Positions 34,442 through 43,822 of a stretch of 64,000 nt of DNA are shown here, piece after piece. The notes beneath the pieces were generated by a model. It ran no database searches and was not told the DNA's origin. It saw nothing but the letters and a program-made list of their open reading frames with translations. A program made the position numbers and the translations under genes. Position 1 is the stretch's first letter. Every line of letters starts with the position of its first letter. Source of the DNA: Saccharopolyspora sp. NFXS83 (GTDB lineage Bacteria > Actinomycetota > Actinomycetes > Mycobacteriales > Pseudonocardiaceae); contig NZ_JAPFGB010000001.1 in NCBI RefSeq assembly GCF_026241095.1, positions 434,001 to 498,000 of the forward strand, given 5' to 3'.

Positions 34442-37400
34442 GTGACGGCGCCCAATCCTGCGCGCAGGCGAGTCGCGTTACGCCAATGGCGGAACTGGAG
34501 CCTGCCGGTCAAGTTCGCCGCGGTCGTGCTGGTGCCCGTGATCTTCGCGGTCGGTCTCGGCGTCTCCCAGATCCGCTGGCAGGTCGAGCAGGCCAACGAG
34601 TACGAGCGCGTCTCCCGCGTCCTCGACAGCGCGCAGCAGGTCGAGCCGCTCGTGGCCGCGCTGCAGAACGAGCGCAACGCCGCCGTCCTGACCAACAACG
34701 CCGCCGAGCTCGACCGCCAGATCGCCGAGGTCGACAAGGCGTTCGCCGCCGTGGACGAAGAAATCGGTCACGGGGCCGGGCACGGTGCCGACGAGTTCGG
34801 CCGGGTCGTCGAAGACCGCCACGACGAGGTGCACGCCGCCCTCGACAAGCTCAAGGGCGCGCGCGAAGCGGTCCGGCGCGAATCGCTGTCGACTCCGGAC
34901 ACCATCACCGCCTACAGCACGGCGATCACCACGGTGCTGTCCCTGGACCGCGCGCTGACGAGCACCGTGTCCGAACCGACGCTGGCCAGCACCGCATCGG
35001 CGCTGCAGGACATGCTCGCCATGATGGAAGAGGTCCGGCTCCAGCAGTCCTGGGTGCTCAGCGGACTCTCTCAGGGGCAGCTCGCGCCGCAGTCCGTCGA
35101 CGCGCTGCAGGGATCCCGCGCGCGGCTGATCTCCAAGATCGCGGACGCGCGCGCCACGGTCGCCCGGCATTGGCAGGAGCGGCTGGACCAGACGACCCAG
35201 GGTCCCGAGATCGTGCAGCGCAACACGATGCTCACGCAGATCCTGATGGCCGGCATGAGCGGTGGCCCGTTCCCCGCCACCCCGGAGCAGTGGAACGGCA
35301 TCTCCGACCAGGTCGTCATGCTCATCGACGACGGGCACAACGACCTCGCCGACGAGGTCCGCGCCGGAGCCGCCACGCTGCGCGAAGACGCCGGCAACGC
35401 GGCGGGCTGGGACTCGGCGATGCTGCTGGCGTCGCTGCTGGTCGCCGCCGCGGTCATCACCGCGATCACCCGGCAGTTGCTCGGCTCGCTGCGCACGCTG
35501 CGCCACGGTGCGCTCGACGCCGCCCAGCACGAACTGCCGGAAGCGGTCGCGGGCATCCGGGCCGGTGAAGAGGTCTCCGACCTCCCGCCGCTGCCGGTGC
35601 AGACCACGGAGGAGGTCGGGCAGGTCGCCCGCGCATTCGACGAGGTGCAGCGCCAGGCGCTGCGGCTCGCCGCCGAGCAGGCCTCGCTGCGGCACGGCTA
35701 CAGCGAGTCGTTCGTCGGCGTCTCCCGCCGGAGCCAGGGCCTGCTGGAGCGCCAGCTCCGCCTGTTCGAGCAGCTGGAGCAGGACGAAGAGGACCCGGAC
35801 CAGCTGTCCAGGCTGTTCCAGCTGGACCACTTGGCGACCCGGATGCGCCGCAACAACGAGAACCTGATGGTGCTCTCCGGCAGCGACCTGGCGCGGCGGT
35901 TCGTCCGGCCCACCGAGCTGGGCGACATGCTCCGCGCCGCCGTCTCCGAGATCGAGCAGTACCCGCGGGTGATCGTGCAGCCGCCGCCGCAGGTGCGGCT
36001 GTTGGGCCACGCGGCCAGCGACCTGGTGCGGCTGATGGCCGAGCTGATGGACAACGCCGCGAACTTCTCCGCGCCGGACACCTCGGTCACCGTCTCCAGC
36101 TACCAGGCCGGCGACGGGTCGATCACCGTGGACGTGCTCGACGAGGGCATCGGCATGGGCGACCAGGAGCTCGCCGCGGCGAACGAGCGGTTGTCCAGGG
36201 TCGACGAGAACGACCTGGCCACCTCGCGCCGGATGGGCCTGTTCGTCGTGAGCCGGCTGGCGTTGCGCCACGGCGTCAACGTGCGGCTGCACGGCGGGCC
36301 CGATGTGGACGGCGTGCGGGCCACTGTGGTCGTGCCCGCCGAGCACGTCGTCGCCGGTGCCCCCGCGGCAGCGCCCACCCCGGCGATGGGCGGGCAGCGC
36401 AACGGAGTGGCGCACCACGACCTGCCGACCTCCGGCTCGTTCGCGACCGGTCCGCACTCGGCCGAGTCGTTCAGCGACGCCGCGTCGCAGCAGTCCGACG
36501 ACACCGGGTTCGTGTGGAGCACCAGCGGCGGGGACTCCGGTTTCAGCACCGGTGAAACCGGTTTCAGCACGGCTGAGACCGGCTTCGGCACCGGTGGGAC
36601 GGGCTTCGACACGGCGGCCGAAACCGGTTTCAGCACGGCGGAATCCGGCGACTCCGGGTCGAACACGTTCAACACCGGATTCCTCACCGCGGCCGGTGAC
36701 GGCCTGACCAGTTCCCCGCTGCCCAAGCGGGAACCGGCCGCCGGGCTGGTGGGGCCCCCGCAGCGCGAGGACTCCGCGTCGAGCGAGCCCGCGGGCAGCC
36801 TGTTCACGCCGATGGAGATCCCGGAGCAGGACCAGGGCGACTCCCACGACTTCTCCTCGGACTGGACCTCGTCGGACCTGGCGTGGCCGCCGGCGATCGA
36901 GGACCGGCCCGCGTCGGACGACGGACCGTCGCCGATCTTCGAAGAGGTCTCCACCCAGTGGTTCCAGCCGATCGAGGGCGAAGAGGAATCCGCGGGCGGC
37001 GCGCAGGACTGGCCCGGTGACGACGAGCAGGCGACGTCCATCATGGACAGCGGGTCCTGGTCGTTCACCGCGGATTCCACCGAGGAGGCCGAGGCGGAGG
37101 CCGCGGCGGCCGAGGGCGGTTCCGGGGTCGCGGAATCCGGCCTGCCGCGCCGCGAGCCCCGCGACCAGTCGGCCGTGCACGTCGATGCGAACGATCCTCT
37201 TGGCATCGGAGATCTGGACGAACCGGGTCCCGATCAGGTGGACTCGACCGGCGGGACGGTGACGATCGACGCCGCCGCGGCGGGCGTTCCCGCCGATCGC
37301 AGCCCGCAGGAGCTGAGCCGCAGACTGGCCGACCTGCAAGGTGGTCTGCGATTCGGGAGGAAGGGCCCCATGACGTCGTCGCAGGACAATGCCGCGTCCG

Positions 37401-37771
37401 GACCCTCCACCGGGGAGCAGGAAGCGACGTTGGGTGGCGGGAGTTCCAGCTGGATCGCGGACTCCGCGAGCAACGGCGACTCGGCACCGGCGAACGGCAA
37501 CGGCAACGGCAACGGGGGCTGGAGCTTCGCCACCGACGAGTCGTGGAAGCAGGTCGAGGCGGCGACGACCTCGAACCCCACGTCGTTCACCGACTCCGGC
37601 CTGCCCCGGCGCACCCCGAAGGCCCAGTTGGCTCCGGGCAGCGCGGGCACCGGTCCGGCCAGGCCGGAAGGCCAGCGCTTCGAGCGGGACGCGAGCGCGT
37701 TGCGCGGCAGGTTGTCCAGTTTCCAGTCGGGTGTCGAGCGCGGCAGGCATCGGCTGCCGGACGAATCGTAG
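34442..37771 (+). CDS. cvnA: Conservon sensor ATPase CvnA (nitrate/nitrite-sensing, histidine kinase-like)
   Basis: 1109-aa membrane sensor. A short cytoplasmic start precedes helix 1 (FAAVVLVPVIFAVGLGVS). An extracytoplasmic nitrate/nitrite-sensing-type helical domain spans ~45-325, helix 2 lies near SAMLLASLLVAAAVITAI, then a HAMP-like linker. The kinase-like core has LDHLATRMRRNNENL in place of an H-box, ATP-binding N-box AELMDNAANFS and G-box DEGIGMG. The conservon A proteins are known to have ATPase activity with doubtful kinase function. The last ~480 residues are acidic and disordered, with a TGFST-like repeat at about 36537-36680. GTG 34442 is chosen by homology to the family start. 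First gene of cvnABCD. Confidence 0.85.
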   Translation: MTAPNPARRRVALRQWRNWSLPVKFAAVVLVPVIFAVGLGVSQIRWQVEQANEYERVSRVLDSAQQVEPLVAALQNERNAAVLTNNAAELDRQIAEVDKAFAAVDEEIGHGAGHGADEFGRVVEDRHDEVHAALDKLKGAREAVRRESLSTPDTITAYSTAITTVLSLDRALTSTVSEPTLASTASALQDMLAMMEEVRLQQSWVLSGLSQGQLAPQSVDALQGSRARLISKIADARATVARHWQERLDQTTQGPEIVQRNTMLTQILMAGMSGGPFPATPEQWNGISDQVVMLIDDGHNDLADEVRAGAATLREDAGNAAGWDSAMLLASLLVAAAVITAITRQLLGSLRTLRHGALDAAQHELPEAVAGIRAGEEVSDLPPLPVQTTEEVGQVARAFDEVQRQALRLAAEQASLRHGYSESFVGVSRRSQGLLERQLRLFEQLEQDEEDPDQLSRLFQLDHLATRMRRNNENLMVLSGSDLARRFVRPTELGDMLRAAVSEIEQYPRVIVQPPPQVRLLGHAASDLVRLMAELMDNAANFSAPDTSVTVSSYQAGDGSITVDVLDEGIGMGDQELAAANERLSRVDENDLATSRRMGLFVVSRLALRHGVNVRLHGGPDVDGVRATVVVPAEHVVAGAPAAAPTPAMGGQRNGVAHHDLPTSGSFATGPHSAESFSDAASQQSDDTGFVWSTSGGDSGFSTGETGFSTAETGFGTGGTGFDTAAETGFSTAESGDSGSNTFNTGFLTAAGDGLTSSPLPKREPAAGLVGPPQREDSASSEPAGSLFTPMEIPEQDQGDSHDFSSDWTSSDLAWPPAIEDRPASDDGPSPIFEEVSTQWFQPIEGEEESAGGAQDWPGDDEQATSIMDSGSWSFTADSTEEAEAEAAAAEGGSGVAESGLPRREPRDQSAVHVDANDPLGIGDLDEPGPDQVDSTGGTVTIDAAAAGVPADRSPQELSRRLADLQGGLRFGRKGPMTSSQDNAASGPSTGEQEATLGGGSSSWIADSASNGDSAPANGNGNGNGGWSFATDESWKQVEAATTSNPTSFTDSGLPRRTPKAQLAPGSAGTGPARPEGQRFERDASALRGRLSSFQSGVERGRHRLPDES

Positions 37772-37935
37772 GAGGACGCATGCGTTGCTCGGCTGCGGAT
37801 GAGCCTCGACGTCAGAAGGAGTTCTAGCCAGGCCACTGAGGGCGCGGGAAGACCGCGTCCGGTTCCACCGATTCGGCAACATGGAGTCGTCCGGACCGAC
37901 ATCGGCGATTCCACGACCACAAGCCAGGAGGTTGC

Positions 37936-38382
37936 ATGACTCCCCAGGAGACGATGTCCCGGCGGTTCGGGTGGCTGGTCACGGACTTCACCCAGCGGGT
38001 CGCCGGTGTGGCGCACGCGATCGTGGTGTCCGCCGATGGGCTGCTGCTGACCGCTTCGTCCAACCTGCCCCAGGATCGCGCGGAGCAGCTCGCCGCGGTC
38101 TCGTCCGGACTGCTCAGCCTCACCAACGGGGCCGCGAAGTGCTTCGAGGCCGGTGAGGTCACCGAGACCATCGTGGAGATGCAGTACGGCACGCTGATCC
38201 AGATGGGCATCAGCGACGGGTCCTGCATGACGGCGTTGGCCGCGCCGCAGTGCGACATGGGCCTGATCGCGTACGAGATGGCCATGCTGGTGGAGCGCGT
38301 CGGGCAGATCCTCACCCCGGAGTTGCGGCACCAGCTGCAGGGCGCGAGAAATCCGTTCTCCCGCCCGGCCGCGGTGAGGTGA
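37936..38382 (+). CDS. cvnB: Conservon roadblock/LC7 protein CvnB
   Basis: 148-aa roadblock/LC7 protein. The core (~10-120) has FGWLVTDFTQRVAGVAHAIVVSADGLLLTAS, GAAKCFEAGEV and LIQMGISDGSCMTALAAPQCDMGLIAYEM. In Streptomyces conservons CvnB binds CvnA and modulates the GTPase CvnD, in a way analogous to MglB/Ras GAP modules. It follows cvnA after 164 bp, with GGAGG before the ATG, and precedes cvnC by 4 bp. Confidence 0.92.
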   Translation: MTPQETMSRRFGWLVTDFTQRVAGVAHAIVVSADGLLLTASSNLPQDRAEQLAAVSSGLLSLTNGAAKCFEAGEVTETIVEMQYGTLIQMGISDGSCMTALAAPQCDMGLIAYEMAMLVERVGQILTPELRHQLQGARNPFSRPAAVR

Positions 38383-38386
38383 CCCG

Positions 38387-39244
38387 ATGAGCGAGTCGGG
38401 GTTCGGCGAGCAGGACCGAAGACGGGACGAGCCGGACGCGAGCAGCTTCGCCGACGTGATGAACGGATTCACCTTCGACAGCGGCCGGGGAAGGCGTGGC
38501 CGCCGGAAGAAGGGGGATCCGGTGGACGAACCGGCCGCCGAGCAGGACGCGGGACAGCAGGGGGATGCGGGCGCGTCGCAGCCCCCGCCCGCCTACCCGC
38601 ACGCTCGGCGTCCGACGGCTCGGCCGCCCGCGGACGTGTTCGACGGGCGGGATCCGTTCGACGCACCGGATCTGGAGTGGGAGACGCAGGCGCCGTCGTA
38701 CCGAGACCCGGACGAAGGCTGGGGGGAGCATGCGGATTTCGATTCGCGGGCCGGGGGTTCGGCTCCGTGGAACGTCGGGGCACCTACCCGGGGAAGGTCC
38801 GAGCGGCCGGCCCCGGGAAGGCCCGAGTGGGGGGGAGGGAACCCGGTGAGCGGACAGTCCAGGGGGGCGTTCGATGCTCCGGTCCCAGCACCGGAACCGT
38901 CGGCGGACGCCCCCGCGGCCATTCGCTCGTACACCTGGACCGGCGGTCGGACCAGGTCGAACTACGAGTTGCAGATGGAGACGCTCGTGTCCACGAGCGA
39001 GGCCTTCCGGCCTGGCTCGGCGGGGCGGATGGAACACGAGTCGATCGCCGAACTGTGCCGGCATCCCAGGTCGGTAGCCGAAGTCGGAGCGCTGCTTTCC
39101 GTTCCGATCGGGGTGGCTAGGGTGTTGCTGGCCGACATGGCGGAACTGGGGATGGTGACCGTGCACCAGACGGTCACCGAAAGCGGTAGCGCACCACACC
39201 TGTTGTTGATGGAAAGGGTATTGAGTGGACTCCGTCGGCTTTAG
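38387..39244 (+). CDS. cvnC: Conservon DUF742 protein CvnC
   Basis: 285-aa protein with the DUF742 domain at its C-terminus (~185-285: TWTGGRTRSNYELQMETLV, then HESIAELCRHPRSVAEV, LLSVPIGVARVLLADM). DUF742 is a winged-helix-like module seen only in these operons. Typical CvnC proteins are ~120-140 aa, so the ~180-residue N-terminal Asp/Pro/Arg-rich disordered extension is unusual. It parallels the disordered tail on CvnA. Its 3' end overlaps cvnD by 20 bp, so coupling is strong. Confidence 0.9.
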   Translation: MSESGFGEQDRRRDEPDASSFADVMNGFTFDSGRGRRGRRKKGDPVDEPAAEQDAGQQGDAGASQPPPAYPHARRPTARPPADVFDGRDPFDAPDLEWETQAPSYRDPDEGWGEHADFDSRAGGSAPWNVGAPTRGRSERPAPGRPEWGGGNPVSGQSRGAFDAPVPAPEPSADAPAAIRSYTWTGGRTRSNYELQMETLVSTSEAFRPGSAGRMEHESIAELCRHPRSVAEVGALLSVPIGVARVLLADMAELGMVTVHQTVTESGSAPHLLLMERVLSGLRRL

Positions 39245-39860
39245 AGCTCCCCAAGGAGGCGCTCGGGGGCCGGTTGCCCCCCAGCGCGGTGCCACCACCT
39301 CGGCGAAGATCGTCGTCGCGGGCGGCTTCGGTGTCGGGAAGACGACGTTCGTCGGTTCCGTTTCCGAGATCGTCCCGCTGACCACCGAGGCGGTGATGAC
39401 GGAGGCCAGCGCGGGCGTGGACGACCTCGCGGCCACACCGGACAAGAGAAGTACGACGGTCGCGATGGACTTCGGCCGCATCTCGCTCGATTCGGACCTG
39501 ATCCTGTACCTGTTCGGCACGCCCGGGCAGCAGCGCTTCTGGTTCATGTGGGATGACCTGGTCAAAGGCGCGATCGGCGCGGTCGTGCTGGTCGACACCC
39601 GCAGGCTGGCGGATTCGTTCTCCGCTGTGGACTTCTTCGAGGATCGCGGCTTGCCGTACTTGATCGCGGTGAACTGCTTCAACGGCGATCTGCAGCACCG
39701 CATGGAGGAGATCCGGGAGGCGATGGCGATCGGGCCGCACGTGCCGATCGGGCCGTGCGACGCCCGGGACCAGCAGTCCACGAAGCAGGCGCTGATCGCC
39801 TTGGTGCAGCACGCGATGCGGCACTGGCAGCAGCAGGGCGGCCAGCAGCCGCCGAGGTGA
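39225..39860 (+). CDS. cvnD: Conservon small GTPase CvnD
   Basis: 211-aa Ras-like GTPase of the bacterial Cvn group. The P-loop is GGFGVGKT (33-40) with a following Thr. The G3 region is LFGTPGQQRF (97-105), where the usual DxxG is replaced by GTPG as in this family. The NKxD region is atypical (AVNCFNGD). GTG start at 39225 is preceded by GGAAAGG. The 20-residue N-terminal extension is Gly/Arg-rich. Conservons regulate antibiotic production, development and stress responses in streptomycetes. An intrinsic-terminator-like stem follows. Confidence 0.92.
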   Translation: MDSVGFRAPQGGARGPVAPQRGATTSAKIVVAGGFGVGKTTFVGSVSEIVPLTTEAVMTEASAGVDDLAATPDKRSTTVAMDFGRISLDSDLILYLFGTPGQQRFWFMWDDLVKGAIGAVVLVDTRRLADSFSAVDFFEDRGLPYLIAVNCFNGDLQHRMEEIREAMAIGPHVPIGPCDARDQQSTKQALIALVQHAMRHWQQQGGQQPPR

Positions 39861-39867
39861 GCCCGCC

Positions 39868-39900
39868 CCCGGCCGACCGGTTTTCCCGCCGGCGGCCGGG
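39868..39900 (+). terminator. Hairpin downstream of cvnD
   Basis: CCCGGCCG (39868-39875) pairs with CGGCCGGG (39893-39900), with an inner CCGG pair in the loop, beginning 7 bases after the cvnD stop. Likely intrinsic terminator of the conservon operon. Confidence 0.65.
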
Positions 39901-40640
39901 AATTCCGGTGGACGGGTTCACCGGTGGTCGCGGCACAACTGAAGATCCTCCTGGCGAGCGCGCCGTTGGAGCGGTTTTTCCGCTCAGCGGCGCGCTCGCC
40001 GTTGTGCGGAGCGTTCCTGCGGTGCCGCGCGGGGACGTGCGTCCTGAGCCCGCACGGGAGGAATCAGGCGGCTCTGCGCGCGTCCTCCCGGCGCTCGCCC
40101 GCCCGCGTCCGGTGCGCCGGTGGTCGGCGGTGTCGCCCGTGAGGACGGGAAAGCCGTGGTGCCGCAGGAGGTTCCGCCTCGCCAGGACGGAGACGTGAGC
40201 GTCGCCGGGGGGACTGTCCACCATGGCTAGTGGATCTTCGATCCGGCCGGGACGCGGACCGATCCGGACGGTCTCGGCGGCCGGTGCGCGCGCGGGGGTG
40301 CCGCCGAACGCCGTGATCGCGTTTTCGCTGCCATAGTCGAACTTTTCAAGGGATCCGGTCCGGATTCGGGCTGGTTAACGCACTTGTGCAATACCGTCCG
40401 TTGTGGACGAAAGAGCGGGAATCGGCGGCTGTTCCGCGCTCGGATATTCACCCAATTGAAAGAGTGCGCGCATCGTTATCGGGCGGCTAGCATTCTTTAA
40501 TAGCGGCCCGTGGTCGTTACTTCCACTTCTTAAGATCATCTGAACCAGCACGATCGGCTGTCCACCCAAGATCTTCTTTGGGGGGTGTGCCGCGCTGTGC
40601 CAGTTGGTTTTCCGCTTCATGCAAGGAGATTCGGCGAAAG
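39901..40640. other. 740-bp region without a convincing gene
   Basis: The first half is GC-rich with open but non-coding-looking frames. The second half (~40320-40560) is distinctly AT-richer than the rest of the window and probably holds the promoter of the next gene. A stem of about eight pairs around AGATCTTC (~40563-40586) lies 55 bases upstream of the GTG start at 40641 and could be a leader structure. Confidence 0.4.
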
Positions 40641-41186
40641 GTGGCCACTGTGGACTTCGACGCGCTCTTTCATTCGCACTTGGCGGCGATTCGAGCCAGC
40701 GTCCGTGCGGGGTTTCGCTTCCGGCACCTGCCCACCGGGCAGGAAGACGAGTTCGTGCTGCAAGGGTTCCGCGTGGAGAACGGGGTGATGGACACGTTCC
40801 TCACCTATGCGGCCGACGATGCGGTCGCGGCTCGATATCGGGTCTCGGACCTGGAACTTCCCGATCCTCCCGCGTTGTGGCGCCGCGACGGGCCGGTGGA
40901 CGAGGTGGTGCTCGCCTTACTGGCACTGCCTGCGCACGGGGCTCGCGGCTCCCCGATGGCGGCCGGTTTCCCGGTGCACTTCGGCATTCCGCCGCACGCC
41001 CACCGGGCCCGGCGGCATCCGGAAACCGAGTCGGATCCGCCTCCGGAGGCGGCTGAACCGTCCGCGCCGCCGGATGGTTCGGCGCCGTCCGACGTGCTGT
41101 CCCGCATTCCGCGGCCCCGTGCCGGTGGCTGCGTCCCGAATCCGGGGACACCGCGCGGTTCCCGCTTCCCCGGAGGTGGGCGATGA
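40641..41186 (+). CDS. Hypothetical protein
   Basis: 181 aa, family not recognised. Residues ~1-105 look globular (FDALFHSHLAAIRASVRAGF, then FVLQGFRVENGVMDTFLTYAADDAVAARYR). The C-terminal ~75 residues are Pro/Ser-rich and likely disordered. No signal peptide or membrane helix. GTG at 40641 is used, with AAGGAG 12 bases upstream; a second GTG at 40650 is possible. It is coupled to the following small gene by an ATGA overlap (41183-41186), so the two proteins probably work together. It sits in an accessory stretch between the conservon and the Wadjet system. Confidence 0.62.
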   Translation: MATVDFDALFHSHLAAIRASVRAGFRFRHLPTGQEDEFVLQGFRVENGVMDTFLTYAADDAVAARYRVSDLELPDPPALWRRDGPVDEVVLALLALPAHGARGSPMAAGFPVHFGIPPHAHRARRHPETESDPPPEAAEPSAPPDGSAPSDVLSRIPRPRAGGCVPNPGTPRGSRFPGGGR

Positions 41187-41431
41187 ACGGCAAGAAGCAT
41201 CTGCCGATGGCCTGGCACTTCGAACGGGTCTCCTCGCGGGAGGCCTACACGTTCCGCTGGGGGCGCGGCTCCGGAATGATCACCGTGCACCGCGGGGACG
41301 CGCGCGGTTCGCACAGCGACGACAACATGGTCGACTGCGTGCCGGTCGGCATCGACTGGATCGACGATCAGGACGTTCGGGTGCAGGCCCGCAAATGGCT
41401 CAGGGCGAACGCGGGACGTGGCGTGCGCTGA
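41183..41431 (+). CDS. Hypothetical small protein (82 aa)
   Basis: 82 aa, not recognised. The composition suggests a small beta-rich domain (AWHFERVSSREAYTFRWG, then MITVHRGDARGSHSDD, VPVGIDWIDD) with a basic C-terminal helix (VQARKWLRANAGRG). It overlaps the upstream gene by ATGA. No Cys clusters, signal peptide or membrane segment. Confidence 0.6.
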   Translation: MNGKKHLPMAWHFERVSSREAYTFRWGRGSGMITVHRGDARGSHSDDNMVDCVPVGIDWIDDQDVRVQARKWLRANAGRGVR

Positions 41432-41910
41432 GTGCGCCACCCGTCGGGATCCGCATTCCGGCGTGCGGCGTTCGCGTCGAATTCACCGAACGCCATTTCA
41501 ACCCCGGAATCGGGGAGTCGGTTTCGAAGCGCATTCATCCGGGCCCGCTCCTGCCCAGGTGCGGTGGTCCTGAGCGTCGAACCGGCGGGGGCGGTGGCGG
41601 AAACCGGATCGTTCCGGGATGCGCCGATGTCGCGAGGTGCGCGGCGGGACCGGCGGTGCGTTCAACGGGCGAGGGGGGCGCGGGGCCGTCCGGCCCGAGC
41701 GCGCTGCGGCGATCGTGGTAGCGGCGGCATCCGCTCGGCGCGGTCGCCGAGCTCGGACCTTTTCGGCTGGTGCGGGGCGCCCCGGAATTTCGGCGGACGT
41801 TACACGGACGACCCCGGTCGGCAAAGCGCCGTGCGTAGACCTGACCGGGAGGCGTTCGTTCCCCCACGCGCGGGTCGAGCAGGTGGACCCGGCAGAACAG
41901 GAGGTGTGCG
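41432..41910. other. 479-bp region with no gene seen
   Basis: Sequence between the 82-aa gene and the 56-aa zinc-type gene. Frames are open on both strands but carry only Arg/Ala/Pro-rich products typical of random high-GC DNA. A Shine-Dalgarno (CAGGAGG) for the next gene is at ~41898-41904. Confidence 0.4.
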
Positions 41911-42081
41911 GTGAACGTCCTGCTGCACGCGCCCGCTGCGGAACTGCCCGCGGAATGGTCCTGGTGCGCGGATTGCGCGGGCACCGGGCTGGTCCAGGCC
42001 GAGTCGGCCGAGCCGCCGCCCGTCGAGGAGGAGTGCTGGTCCTGCCGCGGCCTCGGCGTCGGTGCCTGGCACATCCTCTGA
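41911..42081 (+). CDS. Small double-CxxC zinc-ribbon-like protein (56 aa)
   Basis: 56-aa protein. It carries WCADCAGTGL and, 25 residues later, CWSCRGLGVG, i.e. two CxxC-x-GxG motifs like a single DnaJ zinc-finger repeat pair. One zinc ion could be held by the four cysteines. GTG start with CAGGAGG seven bases before it. It stands alone 205 bp upstream of the Wadjet operon on the same strand; a link with Wadjet is not indicated. Function unknown. Confidence 0.65.
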   Translation: MNVLLHAPAAELPAEWSWCADCAGTGLVQAESAEPPPVEEECWSCRGLGVGAWHIL

Positions 42082-42286
42082 AGCGAGCTCCGGCCGGCGT
42101 CGTCGGCCGGAGCTCGTGCGGGCCTCCCGCATCCCCCAGTGGTGGGCCCGTGGCCACCCGGATTCCCCGCCGCGTCCGTTCTCGTCCGACGGGACGAACC
42201 GCGCGTAGCCGCCGGATACCCGTTCGCCTGACAGCGATGGTCCTCTACCGTGGGATGGTGGTTCCCGGACGGGAAGGAGGCCGTGG

Positions 42287-43822
42287 GTGGCGACGCAGCG
42301 GGTCCCGCCGGACATGTTCCGCTTCGCGGTCGGTGCTCAGGCCGAGGCGTACTCCGCGATCCTCCACGCGTTCGGCGAGGCCAACGAGAACTGGGAGACG
42401 GCGCTCGGCGTCGACGACATCCGGAGCCGGTTGCGGTCCGCGGGCTGGTTCGACGCGCTCACCGACGAAGACCTGGCGGAGCGGCTGAAGAAGCTCGCCG
42501 AATGGGGACTGCTCGACGTCGTCCAGAACCACGCGGAGAACTACCGCACCGCCACCGAGTACGAGCGGCGGAACCTGCACTACTCGCTGACGAAGACCGG
42601 TGAGGCCGCCTACGCGGGGGTGCGCCACGCGCTCGCGGTGCTCAGCGGGACGGGCGCGTTGCAGACCGCGGTGCTCGACGCGATCGCGGACCGGCTCGCC
42701 GAGCTCGCCGGGCTGCTCGACGACCCCGGTTCGGCGGATCGGCGGCTGTTCAGCGCGGTGCGGGAAGTGGAAGGGCACCTGGAGGCCCTGCGCACCGGCA
42801 CCACGCGCTTCAACGGGGAACTGCAACGGCTGCTGCGCGCCGAGGGCGCCGACCTGGCGGCGTTCCACGAGGTGAAGGCCGCGACGGTCGCCTACCTGCA
42901 GGAGTTCGTGACGAATCTGGACCAGCGGTGCCACGCGGTGGTCGCCGCGTTGAGCAGGGTCGAGGAGCACGGCGTCGAGGAGCTGCACCGCCGCGCGCTG
43001 CGGGGCGCGGACCTGCCGCCCACCGCGGGCGAGCACGCGGCGGAGGACTGGCTGCGGCACCGGCGGTCGCGCTGGGACGGCCTCCGCTGCTGGTTCCGGC
43101 CCGCGGACGGGAGCACGCCGCGGGTCGACCAGCTGCACACCGTGGCCCGGCGGGCGATCGTGGCGCTGCTGCAAGTGCTGGACCGGATCACCGAGACGCG
43201 CCGCCACTCGTCCAGCGCCGCCGCCGATTTCCGGGAACTCGCGCGGTGGTTCGCCACCGCCGACCGGGACGAGGACCTGCACCGGTTGTGGTCGGCGGCG
43301 TTCGGGCTCGGTTCCGCGCGCCACGCCCACCTCGCGCACGAGGACCCGGAACTCGTCGCGCCGTCCACGCCGTGGGCGCAGGCGCCGCGGGTGCGGGTGT
43401 CGGCCCTGTTGCGCAGCAACGGGCGCACCGAGAAGTTCGCCCGCACCGGGAAGGTGCGGGACGTGTCGGCGGTCGCCGCGCTGCGCGCGAGCCGGGCCAG
43501 GCAGGAACGCGCGGAGCTGGAAGCGGCCTGGCAGCGCCTCGCCACCGGCGGCGAGGTCCGGTTGTCCGCGTTCGGCGAGCTGGAACCGGGCGTGTTCGAC
43601 CGGCTGCTGGACCTGCTGGGGCGGGCGCTGGCCACCCGTGAGGACAGCACCGGGGCGCGCCGGGCCTGCACCGGCGACGGCCGGGTGGAGATCGTGCTGC
43701 GCGATCCCGGTGACGCCCGGTCCGCGCAGCTGCGCACCTCGCGGGGGACGTTGCGCGGCGCGGACTACGTGGTGGAAGTGCGGTTGCTCACCGATCCCCC
43801 GGACGCGGAGGCGGTGGGATGA
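42287..43822 (+). CDS. jetA: Wadjet type II subunit JetA (DUF2397, TIGR02677)
   Basis: 511-aa MukF-like kleisin of a type II Wadjet system. It begins with a winged-helix region (FRFAVGAQAEAYSAILHAFGEA, then DDIRSRLRSAGWFDALTDEDL) and continues as a long helical segment with LTKTGEAAYAGV. The DUF2397 family is found only in these operons. JetA links the JetC SMC heads and, with JetB, builds the loop-extruding complex that recognises circular plasmid DNA. GTG at 42287 has AAGGAGG six bases upstream. It overlaps jetB by ATGA at 43819-43822. Confidence 0.9.
   Translation: MATQRVPPDMFRFAVGAQAEAYSAILHAFGEANENWETALGVDDIRSRLRSAGWFDALTDEDLAERLKKLAEWGLLDVVQNHAENYRTATEYERRNLHYSLTKTGEAAYAGVRHALAVLSGTGALQTAVLDAIADRLAELAGLLDDPGSADRRLFSAVREVEGHLEALRTGTTRFNGELQRLLRAEGADLAAFHEVKAATVAYLQEFVTNLDQRCHAVVAALSRVEEHGVEELHRRALRGADLPPTAGEHAAEDWLRHRRSRWDGLRCWFRPADGSTPRVDQLHTVARRAIVALLQVLDRITETRRHSSSAAADFRELARWFATADRDEDLHRLWSAAFGLGSARHAHLAHEDPELVAPSTPWAQAPRVRVSALLRSNGRTEKFARTGKVRDVSAVAALRASRARQERAELEAAWQRLATGGEVRLSAFGELEPGVFDRLLDLLGRALATREDSTGARRACTGDGRVEIVLRDPGDARSAQLRTSRGTLRGADYVVEVRLLTDPPDAEAVG

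Noticed and set aside
34478-37882. 1134-aa open frame on the minus strand opposite cvnA
   Set aside because: Antisense shadow of cvnA; composition typical of high-GC antisense frames, no motif seen.
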